This document shows positions 50,544 through 60,352 of a stretch of 64,000 bases of DNA, piece after piece. Below the pieces are notes generated by a model. It was not told the DNA's origin. It searched no databases and saw only the letters and a list, made by a program, of their open reading frames with translations. Location: assembly GCA_019914995.1 (NCBI GenBank), contig CM034139.1:377001-441000 (forward strand), written 5' to 3'. The position numbers were made by a program, and so were the translations under genes. This DNA is from Acanthochlamys bracteata. Its lineage: Eukaryota > Streptophyta > Magnoliopsida > Pandanales > Velloziaceae. Position 1 is the first letter of the stretch; the number at the start of each line of letters is the position of its first letter.

Positions 50544-53500
50544 GGGCATGTTTGGCTCTGCTTTTTTTTTGCTTTTAGTAGAAAAAAAATATCAAATAGT
50601 AAAATGAGTGTTTGGCAAAATTGCTCGTTGTTAAAAATAAGCTGTTTTTGGCTCATAAAAAAAAAAGCACCGACGGAGATGCTTTCAAAGAAAGCCACGC
50701 GAGGCTTTTTTCACTGGCGTAGATAAATCTGTTTTGCCCATTGTAAGTTAGTAAAATTACAGTGATATATAAATTCACTACTTGCTCACAGATTTCTCAT
50801 TTTCATTTCTCTCGATTTTTTTTTCTCTCTAGCGATCGGCAGCGACATCCCGCGGCGATTTCTTCGATCTTGGCCGATTTCCCTCCGATCAGCGCTGGAA
50901 TAATTTCATTCTCCTTTCCTTCATCTATTTTTTTCGCCTTTACCGTCTCAATTTCTGCTGGAAACCACGCATTGCGAACGAGGAGGAATCCTAATCGAGC
51001 TCGCGAGCGCGTTGGAATCGAGTTTTCTCTCTTCGGCAACCGCAGCTGGGAGGGTTCGCAATCACTGTGTTATTCTTTCACGGCTCTGAGTTTGTGCTTG
51101 CTGCTTTAATCCATGGCCCAGCTAACGTTTCCCTCGACTGTGCGTATATTATTTTCCTTCTCTCTTTCTTTGTTACTAAAATTTCTAATGGTCACTGGCC
51201 ACCGATCCTTTCTCTCTCCTCACACGTTTCTTTTTTCTCTGCGATTTAATCTCGTTTCAGATTCAATTCAATTTCTCCCCCAATTTGAATTGAGGTGAGA
51301 AATTTTCTAGGAAAAACTGGAGAACGGGAGCTTCATGTCCTACTAGAAGCTTGACAGGATGGCGAGCTGGTCATGCTCCCGTTCATGCTCACGAAACCAT
51401 CGTCGACGATGATTCTTCGGTTTCTTCTTCAATGTCCGGTCACGAGAACTTCCCCCTTGTCTGATCGATCTATCTCTTCTCTTCACCGATCGGTACTACT
51501 TTGAAACTTCGTAAATTAAACCATGTGTTCGGCCGCCGATCTTGATAAATTGTGTTTTGCATGATTCAGCTGGTCGAATTTGTGCTTGTTTTATATGGGT
51601 GTGTTTTGTGATTTTTGTAAGTCCAATGTGTCAATGGAATTGGTAGGATTTGGGGTATGATGGTTATATATGGTTGGAGTGAGTATAACGTTGTCTGTTG
51701 GTAGGATTCAGGGCATAAATGCTTTTGAAGTTTCATTCCAGCTAATTAGGAAAGAAGTTCTGGCTATATACGTACTTCATATGGATTGTTCTGTTTCTAT
51801 CAACTAGATATAAGTAATATTACTCTCTAGAAAATTTTTATCAAGCTTGTTGCATGATGAGCTCGTAGATGGCAGTTATGCAGTGATGCAATGTCATTTA
51901 TAGACTGGAAAGTGCAGACAGTAGGTAACATGAATTCCTTTTGTTATTTTCATTGTACTTTATAAAGATTTCTTTATTGCATTCATCTGCAGTGTTGATA
52001 TGTATGCATCTGTATTAAACTTCATTCTTGTTTTTAGCTAACTCACTCTCATTCATCAAAAAGACAGTTAGACCTGAATTGTTAGCTAAGCTTGCATCTT
52101 CTTGTTGGGCATGAAGATTGAAAACATGCTAAAGAACTATGATCTAGTGTAAGTGTTTGAAACCTGTAGCTATATAAATTCTAGAACGTTACAATGTGGC
52201 TTCTAGTAAGTTGTGTGGTGCCATATAAATTTCTATGAGTTAGGTAACATGTATATTGTTCTATATAAACTATTCCTTGCAGTTTTGAAGCAGAAAAGCG
52301 TCTCTAATTTAGATGGTGGAGAGGATGATGGCAATTTGGAGTTCAATAATGATAATGTCTGGCTTGAATAACATATGAGAACGTAGCACACAGGAAGATG
52401 ATATATTGCATGGAGCAGAAAATAATGTGGATGCTCCGATGGAATTGATGATTCTGACAACGATGATCCTTGGAAGCCTCTGAATCCCCATGAACCTGGA
52501 AATTTGAGAGTTAAACCTTTTAAAAAAGATAAAGATGATGCTCTTATTTCAGCCAATTGTTTAATCAGTCTTATAGGTATTTTAGCTATTTCGTCTTTTT
52601 TGTTCTACTTAATAGGTAAAACTTATGGAAGACAGGTCCCTCAAAATGTGAAAATAACAGCATATCATCTCAGTTTTCTCTGAAAACATTGGCTGGCACT
52701 ATTAGCTCATAATTTGCAGCTGCTCTTAAAGGGCAACGCCAAGTTGAAAGTCTACATACACCTCAATCTCCTCCATTGTATGAAAATGTACCAATGAACA
52801 TGTTGTGTTACTTGTCATTGTCTAATACTAAGGCTTTCTTTAAGAATTTGTTGCTTCAATTTGTTGTCTAGCTAAGGAGATCACTTTTATTTGGAGAAGA
52901 TGATGATGCTTTCCACGGTACTGGCAGTCATAAGGATGGGAATGAAAATGACGTAGATGAGGCTTTGCAAACTTTTGAAAGTTAATTTATAAGAATAAAT
53001 TTGTAAATATAAATATAAAAATTTTTTTAAAGCGAATTGTTTACAAACAAAAAGTATTGCTAGAGTAAAAGGTGTTTATAGGAGGTAGTGCTCCAGTTAT
53101 GTTAGGTTCTCGGAGTTCTACAAATTGGAGCTTGAATTCATGCCATTTGATATTCTCTACATTGTCATAAAGAAGTTAAAAGACACTCAACAACTTTAGT
53201 TTGCTACTACAGCCGCAATGGAAATGAAAGTTTTAATATTCGAAGCCTATTATCTTTAGTTTGCTATTACTTGCCGCTTGCAGGTCGAGAGGGAGCTTCC
53301 TCAGCACAGGACAATTAGCGCAAAATTCCATTGAGAATATGTGACTAAAAGGTGCAATAGCTCGGACAGAAGCTTTGCTTCATTTATTGTAACGTATATT
53401 CTATTGTTATAAGATCAAACAAAATTTTTTTTTATGTCAATCTACATTGAATTTTTCATTAGATACTAAATAACTAAGTTGTGTTTGATAAAGAGGAACT

Positions 53501-54266
53501 ATGCAAGTCTGGCACAAAATAAACTCGAATTTTTACAAAGCTTCCTTACAGGAAACCTGCATATAAGTGATGTGGAGCTATCCGAAACAAGTGAAACACC
53601 GTTTTTTGAAAAAACTATGTGATCTTCCCTTACAAAACTTCACAAATAGAATTACTATAATGCTTATTTGACATATCACAAAGTCACACTACAAATTTTT
53701 AACATCGTTGCGAAGGAATTAAAATACACTCTCAACAAAAATTACTAGCATCAGATGTTACTACCGTGCAATAATAATAACACATTTGAAGAATATTTTG
53801 ATATCACATTTCAAGAATTACTATTATTTAATAATAATAATTTAGTACCATCAATTTGCATATAATAATAATAACAGTAATAAATATATTTATTAATAGA
53901 TTTATAAATATTAATATAATAAATATTAAATAGAAAGTATTATAAAAAATATGTTATAAATTAAATCTAAAAAATTAGATAATACATGAAAATAAATTAA
54001 GAAATTTAATGATATATTATTTATTATATACTTAAGGATATTTCAATAATTATATATCTCAATCACTTATAAGCATAAGCTTAGCCAAACATATTTTTAA
54101 TTTGCTTTTACGAAAAAGTTTAAACAATAAAATTTATCCAAACAGAATTTAAAAAAAAGCAGCTTCCTAATCAAAAGTTCAACGGACGCTTTTTTTAGCA
54201 AAAATATGTAAACAGCAGCTTTTTCATCCGAAAGTTCTAAATTTAAAACTTAACCAAACATGCTCT
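50544..54266. mobile_element. Putative gene-capturing (Pack-type) DNA transposon, 3.7 kb
   Basis: The left end GGGCATGTTTGGCT and right end AACCAAACATGCTC are inverted repeats of about 14 bp with two mismatches. Both subterminal regions carry CTTTT/AAAAG and AGCAGCTTTTTC-like phrases typical of plant non-autonomous elements with such ends. The sequence just outside is TATATAA on the left and TATAAAA on the right, a possible degenerate target duplication. No transposase frame is present. Inside are a CT-rich, UTR-like start (about 50780-51110), introns and exon remnants that resemble condensin II subunit H2 (see 52282-52985). Carrying unspliced host-gene fragments without transposase is the hallmark of Pack-MULE/Pack-type elements. 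The superfamily cannot be settled because the target duplication is unclear. Confidence 0.6.
52282..52985 (+). pseudogene. Fragments of a condensin II subunit H2 (CAP-H2)-like gene
   Basis: Three exon-like pieces lie in order on the plus strand. The first, after an acceptor at 52281, reads LKQKSVSNLDGGEDDGNLEF and then, past stops and a small frame break, [20 protein letters not shown] followed by RVKPFKK (to about 52576). The second, after TTGCAG near 52719, reads ALKGQRQVESLHTPQSPPLYE. The third, near 52872-52985, reads LRRSLLFGEDDDAFHGTGSH to a stop. The [14 protein letters not shown] phrase is the part I associate with plant CAP-H2, which links SMC2/SMC4 in condensin II; the assignment of the other pieces follows from their order. 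Stops at WLE* and after it, and the frame break near 52440, show it is non-functional. Intron remnants indicate capture from genomic DNA rather than from mRNA. Confidence 0.55.
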
Positions 54267-54267
54267 A

Positions 54268-54376
54268 TAAAATTTGTGATATACAATTTATATATACCGT
54301 CAATATTAAAGACAAATTTTATAACTAAAAAAAAAATTTTTTTTGTTGAACTTTAGCGCTTATACCAGAATCTAAC
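54268..54376 (+). repeat. Direct repeat B flanking the 3.7-kb element
   Basis: Partner of 50424-50530. AAATTTGTGATATACAATTT, ATTAAAGACAAATTTTATAA and TTGAACTTTAGCG match it with scattered differences. It starts within a few bases of the element's right end. Confidence 0.75.
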
Positions 54377-54840
54377 TTTAGTGGTTGTGATTGCTTTTAA
54401 AAGTTATTTTTTTAAAATAAAATATATTTTTATTCTATTTTAAAAAATAAGTTCAATTTTTTTATCTAAGATAATAATAATAATAATTTATTATGTAAAA
54501 TTCTTTTATATTTTTTAAATTAAATTTATAAAAAATTATAAAATATTTATTAAAAAATATGAATTGAAAAATTAAAAGTTATTTTTTTGAAACGTATTAT
54601 CAAAACAGTTTGGGAGTACTTTTAAAAGAGAATTTTTTTAGAATGAAAAATATTTTTACTTTTTTTAAACACGAGCTATATCTAAAAAAAAATTAAAAAT
54701 AAGAAATAAAGAAATTTTACTACGTAAAATTCTTTTAATATTTTTTAAAATTTTAAATAAAATTTCTAAGTATTTATTAAAAATATATTAAAAATTTAAA
54801 AGTTGTTTTTGAAAATGATTTGCAAACGCTTCCGGAATGC
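54377..54840. other. AT-rich spacer with MITE-like pieces
   Basis: It contains two overlapping, related blocks (about 54380-54600 and 54605-54835) with ends such as GTTTGGGAGTACTTTTAAAA and TTTGCAAACGCTTCC, similar to the GAGCGTTTGG element family. No gene. Confidence 0.5.
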
Positions 54841-54967
54841 ATTTTGGGTGCATTTGGAAATGCACCCATAAAGAGCAATCCCAAACATGCTTATGTTCTG
54901 TACCGTCCAATCGTAATTGTTTTTTATATTTTAATCACTTGTGTTTAATTTTTACGCCAAAACTCAT

Positions 54968-54975
54968 TTTCCCGC
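54968..54975 (+). promoter_or_regulatory. E2F-type site (TTTCCCGC) upstream of CDT2
   Basis: An exact match to TTTSSCGC, 181 bp upstream of the CDT2 ATG. A second, similar site follows at 55018. Mammalian CDT2 and other replication-control genes are E2F targets, so the pair is a plausible S-phase control region. Confidence 0.6.
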
Positions 54976-55017
54976 CATCTCCGAGAAAAAGGAAAAAGAA
55001 ACCCTCCAACAATTCAA

Positions 55018-55025
55018 ATTCCCGC
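55018..55025 (+). promoter_or_regulatory. Second E2F-type site (ATTCCCGC) upstream of CDT2
   Basis: Fits the plant E2F consensus WTTSSCSS, in the same orientation as the site at 54968 and 131 bp upstream of the ATG. Confidence 0.5.
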
Positions 55026-55148
55026 CTTCTTTATCTTTACCTCTCTCTCAAAATAAAATAAAAAATCTCACCGCGCGACCTTCTTCATCTTCTCAAGATC
55101 TTCTTTGAAATCTCCGCTCTGATCGATTTCTTGCTTGCTTTCTCTTCA

Positions 55149-58100
55149 ATGGCTATCTCATCGCTCTTCAGCGATCTTACCACCAGGGAGCTCAACGGCC
55201 GCCGAGGTATTACGCGCTTTAAGCTTCTGTCTTTACCTTTTCAGATCATCGCTGTCGTTTCATTTTTTTTCCTTTTTGTTGATTGCCGGGGATTGGATTT
55301 TTAACAGTTCGAAAGCGCCCAGTTCTGGAAAATCTTTACTCTGATTCGGGCTGTCCCGGTGCTGGAATAGTCAAAGTCGAACACTACGGATCCACGACGC
55401 CTCCGCTTGCGATCTCTTTCGCCAAGGTCCCACGATTGTTTCTTGAATCTTGATGTATTGATCCCTAAAGATTTGGAATTTGATTCTGTAGGATCTTGTG
55501 TTGCATAGACATTATGATAATTAGAATCTTCCATTTAGCCTTAAATTTGTTTCTTCTACGAATTTATTTTACTCGGGAATAGTTTGGGTTACATTAATGG
55601 TGTTGCCATCCTGAAATTTTTGATGATTACTAGCTCTTTCATGGTAAGGAGTATTATTTGTTATACAAACACTGTTGAGATCCCGGAAAATTTCTATTGT
55701 TAGCTTCCATTAGCGCCCAGAAAATGTTTGCTATTTGTGGATTTGTTTGTAATGGTAATTTAGGTTTATTGTTGGGTTACACAGACAGTTTTGAGATCAC
55801 ACTTGCTTGCTGTTTCTGATGAGGACGGGTATGTTGGGTTATATAATACCCGGTGCCAGCTTCAGCCCTCAGCTTCCTTTCACAAAAAGAAAGGTTTTTC
55901 TCCTCCAACCCCTCCTAAAACTTGTAGTTGGGTTGTTTTAGTTGCATGTTGTAATAAAAGCATTTCGTGATCTGGTCTGTTGTGCGCAGGAGAAGATCGG
56001 GTCAGTGAGTGGGTTGCGCATGACAATGCAATCTTTGATTTATGTTGGATTAAGGTACGTACTTCTACTTAGATACCCAAAAGAAGCTGTTCTACTGAAT
56101 GATTGTTTAGAGCACTAATGCATGCAAAAAACATATTCCTGGGATTGTCTTAGGGAAAATTCATAATTTGTACAAAGAACATGGGTTTGATAGTGTTTGT
56201 TGTGGTTGTATCACAGGATGACAACCAGGTTTTGACAGCTTCGGGTGATCAGACTGTAAGCTGTCAAATTAATCTTGAATATTGATAATTTACTGATATA
56301 TGTCTGAATCTGAGTTGAACGTAACGTTCACCAACAGGTGAAGATTTGGGATGTAGATAGGACAAAATGTATTGGCATATTGACGGGTCACACCGGCAGT
56401 GTAAAATCACTGTCCACAATTTCGTGTAATCCTGGTGCGGGTTGCTTCCTTTTAGCGTAATTTCTTTTCTCTTTGGCTTTTAATGAGTGTAAACTTGAGC
56501 ATGATATCCTTTGGTGTCATGTAGATCTTGTTGTTTCTGGTTCAAGAGATGGATCATTTGCTCTTTGGGATCTCAGGTGTGAGACTCATTCCACCAATAG
56601 CAGAGGGGAAGCACGCTTCTTGTAAGGATTCTTAATGCCAATTTGTTGTTTGTTTGCTTGTTTGTTTCCTTCTAATTCAGCACACTCATTATTGATAAGT
56701 GTTTCAATAGCTCTACAGCACTTGTTAAAGATGCTCATCCTTCTTCTAAGAGAAAGGGGCTGAGGCGGCGAAAGGTCTGTGCTTCTCATGATTCTTCAGT
56801 GGATTACTTATTCGGTTATTCCTGTTTCCAACGAATGGCCCTGAATTACTAGTAATTATCTCAGGCATCTTCAATGAGCATAACAGCTGTCCTCTATCTA
56901 AAAGATCAAGTCTCCATTGCCAGTGCCGGAGCAACGGATAGGTAATCAAGTGCGAATTATTTAGAATCGCTAAATAATTTGTTTGATTCATATAGTGTTA
57001 GAAATTCTCCTTTAGTTGTTTGAAAGTTGTGATACTTTTGGGAATGCTTATCAAAGTTGGTGCTTTCGGCAATATCTTTAGGGAATGAATGCTTGCTCGA
57101 ATATTTCCTTGGTAGTTACTTCCAATTGTTTGGTCATACAGTGTTGTCAAATTCTGGGATACTCGAAACCTCAAGACTTCCATCACCCAAGCATGTCCTA
57201 AAACTTTATCTACTAGGAAGGTATGCTAGATCTGAACTGCAGTCTGCAGCCCTCAGGTTTTTTCGAGCCTGTAATAATTTCCTTTTCTTACCTCCCTATT
57301 GCTCTTTTGCAGGATGCAAGCCATGGAATTTCTAGCCTATCACAAGATTCTAGTGGTGTATTTCTTTCAGCTTCCTGCATGGATGATAGGTCAACTTTTG
57401 TTTTGTGAATTTGAAAGCTGGTAAAATCATGCTATGATGTGGTGCATGAACAAACTGTATGTTTTGCTATGTCAGAATATACTTATACAATGCACTTCAC
57501 ATCAACAAGGGCCCAATTAAGGTGTTCTCAGGAAGCAAGATCGAGTCATTTTATGTGAAGGTATCATGAAGTGCTGAAAATTCAGTTTTATATGATTGTC
57601 TTTTATTTATTTATTTACTTTTTTATTTTATAAATATCCTCAAGTAGTTGCTCCTTGAACACAGGCAGCAATTAGTCCTGATGGAAGTCACGTTCTTTGC
57701 GGTTCTGGTGATGGCAATGCTTACGTATGGCAGGTAAAATGACGTGAACGTTAACTACACACAATTTTAGGAGTCGTATGCCTGTTTTAACTCTTACTTG
57801 TGATGCCAGTTTAAAAAACCTGAATCTCCTGTCGCATTGGCTGGCCATGAAGGGGAAGTGACTGCAGTTGATTGGTACAGAATTTGTGAAAATTTGTAAT
57901 ATCTGCTCGAGATCTTGTCATTTACCACACAGGCTGAAATCAAGCTATTTGATTCAGGTGTTCATCTGAGTTTGGAAAGATAGCTACTTCTTCAGATGAT
58001 TTCACGGTTATCTCACCATTCTCTTACAAAATTCTTCACTGAATTGATATCGATTGGTTTCATATAACTTAACCCAAGATCTTCTCAAACTCCATCATGG

Positions 58101-58515
58101 AATTTATTTCTAGGAACTTATATAGATAACTCTAATTGGGCAGGTTCGTGTTTGGAATATGAAGAAGGGGAGTCCTATCGATGTCGTGTCTCCAGCATCA
58201 TCGTTCAGAAAAAGAATCATGGCAAATCCAGTTTCTGCAGTCAAAAAACTAGTCATGGATGAACCAGCAACATCATCAGAGGAAGATTGCCACAATCATT
58301 CCAAGCAAACGGAAGCTTGCATGAACTCTCCTGAACCATCTAAGGCGCTGGAATTCCGCACTCCTGATTCATCCAAGAAGAGAAAACCTGAGCCTGTTAG
58401 CGATCAGCAGGAGACAGAAAAAAGCCCTTATTTATCCACCAGCCCTTCTTCCGTTCTCAATCCTCCCTCATCTTCGAAAAAACGGACTATTCGTGATTAC
58501 TACATTGCCTCGTGA
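55149..58515 (+). CDS. CDT2: CDT2/DTL-type WD40 substrate receptor of CRL4
   Basis: Sixteen exons: 55149-55206, 55308-55426, 55785-55893, 55990-56054, 56217-56255, 56338-56434, 56525-56621, 56711-56774, 56865-56941, 57142-57220, 57313-57389, 57476-57560, 57665-57733, 57810-57874, 57958-58006 and 58144-58515. They total 1521 nt in frame (506 residues). A WD40 propeller fills about residues 60-390 ([80 protein letters not shown]). WDLR at 177-180 and WDTR at 247-250 are WDxR motifs that dock receptors on DDB1. The order and spacing match CDT2/denticleless, which recruits PCNA-bound substrates such as CDT1 for ubiquitination in S phase. The Ser/Pro/Lys-rich tail ends [12 protein letters not shown], a PIP-like box (K496-x-x-I499-x-x-Y502-Y503). 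The gene looks intact. Its partner DDB1 is at 30000-42011. Confidence 0.9.
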
Positions 58516-59838
58516 CTACTGCATCTTATTTCATCTTCTTTTTTGTTTTCTGCGTGTCATTCTAATCGAGTGATGACTGAGAAACTTGTAAAGTGACTAA
58601 ACCCAGCAGTCACTATGTATAAAATAGTCAATTTTCTCTTCCTTTTTCACTTCTCCGATGCTAGCAGCAGTTGCTGCTCCGATGCTGGTGAAAGTTTTGT
58701 TCATTTCGAATGCGTTGGCGCATATTGACTTATTACGTTCTTTGTTCAACAGGTTATCATTATGTTGATTAGAAGTGAGGATAGTTTTAGGGCCATAAAA
58801 TGTTTTAATTGCACAAAATTTTATTTTTTTTATTTTCAAAATTTGAGTTTTGTTATTGGATATGTTTTATTTATCATTTTGAATTTTATTTTTGTTTTTA
58901 CACATTGTCGTCAGATTTGGTCTGGATCGATTAAGTCTAATCATAAATCGGCAACTTGATTGTTATTCCGGATCGAGACAGGTGATTATCGAGTTAGTCC
59001 GTCTTTCGCCACCAATTAATCTAATTTTTTTGTTTGGTTGATTTTTTCCATGTCTAACACTTGATCGATTATCGGCACTATTGTCCGATCAATCTTGTCG
59101 ACGAAGAGATTTTCGCCAATATCGTAATGGTTTATGCAGTCTCTAAGAAGGCGGCAGTCTTCGTCATGTCGATATCGTCATTTGCTCATGAGCTAGTTGT
59201 CATCGGCAGAAGGAAGATCACAGTGGTTGGTGATTCTGCTGATGTGGATAGCAGAAGTCCACCGCCGTTATATGATGGGATCGACGGCAAGAGAGCGGCG
59301 AGCTCTAGGTTGAGGGAGAGCAGGTTATGGCTTGTTGGCCTCCGTGGGTCAGTGCAGTTGTCCGAGATCAACAGAAGATCCGATCTGATTTTTTTACCCA
59401 ATGGATCAACTCGGTAACCGCCGGGTAAACCGACGATCCAGTAATTTTTTTAGATTGATATTTGGGTTGCATTTGACTTCTATACTTTCACACTAAATTT
59501 TACTTTCATAAAAATTTAATTTAAAATTTAATTTTACATATTTAATTATCATTCTAAATTCTATTCAAATTATATATTTTATTTTTTATTCAATTTTATT
59601 TTCAAAAAACTTATTTTTACGAAATTTATTTTTATGTAATTAAATACACAATTAGAGTGCCTTTTTTTACTGTAAGTGAATTTGTTAAAAAACAGTTAAT
59701 ATGAAGTGAGTTATTATAAACATTACTGTTATAAATGAATTTAATTTTTATATAAATTTTTTTGTATTCGAAATTATTTTATATTTGTTGTAAAATGTAG
59801 AAAGAATAAGTTATGAGAGGAAAAGAATGCGCTCTTAA
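58516..59838. other. Intergenic DNA, no supported gene
   Basis: A 118-codon frame at 59061-59417 has no recognised domain and runs into the repeat shared with 15180-15300, so it is probably repeat-derived. The rest is AT-rich. Confidence 0.5.
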
Positions 59839-60084
59839 GCGCGTGTTTATTAACACTTTAAAATTCATTTTTTTTAAATTCATTTTAATATAAAATATAT
59901 AAAAAATTAAAATAAAACTTTTTATTAATAAAATTTTTAAAAATTTTATTTTTAAAATTTACTATAAATATTACATTAATATATAATTTTATTTTTATTA
60001 AATATTAAATATTTTTTATTTTATTTTTAAATTAATTTTTAAAAAACTTACTTTATTTATTTTTTTATCAAGATAGACACGCCC
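59839..60084. mobile_element. Small TIR element (GGGCGTGTTT family)
   Basis: The left end GCGCGTGTTTATTAA and right end GATAGACACGCCC are imperfect inverted repeats. The A/T-rich interior includes AAATTCATTTTAATATAAAA, as in related copies. It is non-coding. Confidence 0.6.
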
Positions 60085-60352
60085 TAATATATAATATATT
60101 TAACTTACTAAAATTTTCGGACATTTTATGAAAATATTTTCTCATTTATTAACTTGGAAACTAAAAATAAAGACAAGTTCAAGCAGTCATTTTTGCAAAT
60201 ATTATTCAGTAGTTCTTCTGCTCTTCTCATAAAGTAGAAAAAGTTCATAAATAATTTACGCAAAGACTTCCTCTGCAAATAAAACCCCTCTTCTAAATAT
60301 TTGCATTTCCGCCCTTTCTTCTTCTTCTCCTTCTTCAGTTCAGTTCTTACTG

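Noticed and set aside
50762-51109. 115-codon frame at the start of the 3.7-kb element
   Set aside because: Composition (Phe/Ser/Ile-rich from CT-rich DNA) fits a 5' UTR rather than a protein, and overlapping frames are open too.
59061-59417. 118-codon plus-strand frame
   Set aside because: No domain, and its end overlaps a dispersed repeat also seen at 15180-15300. The opposite strand is also open.
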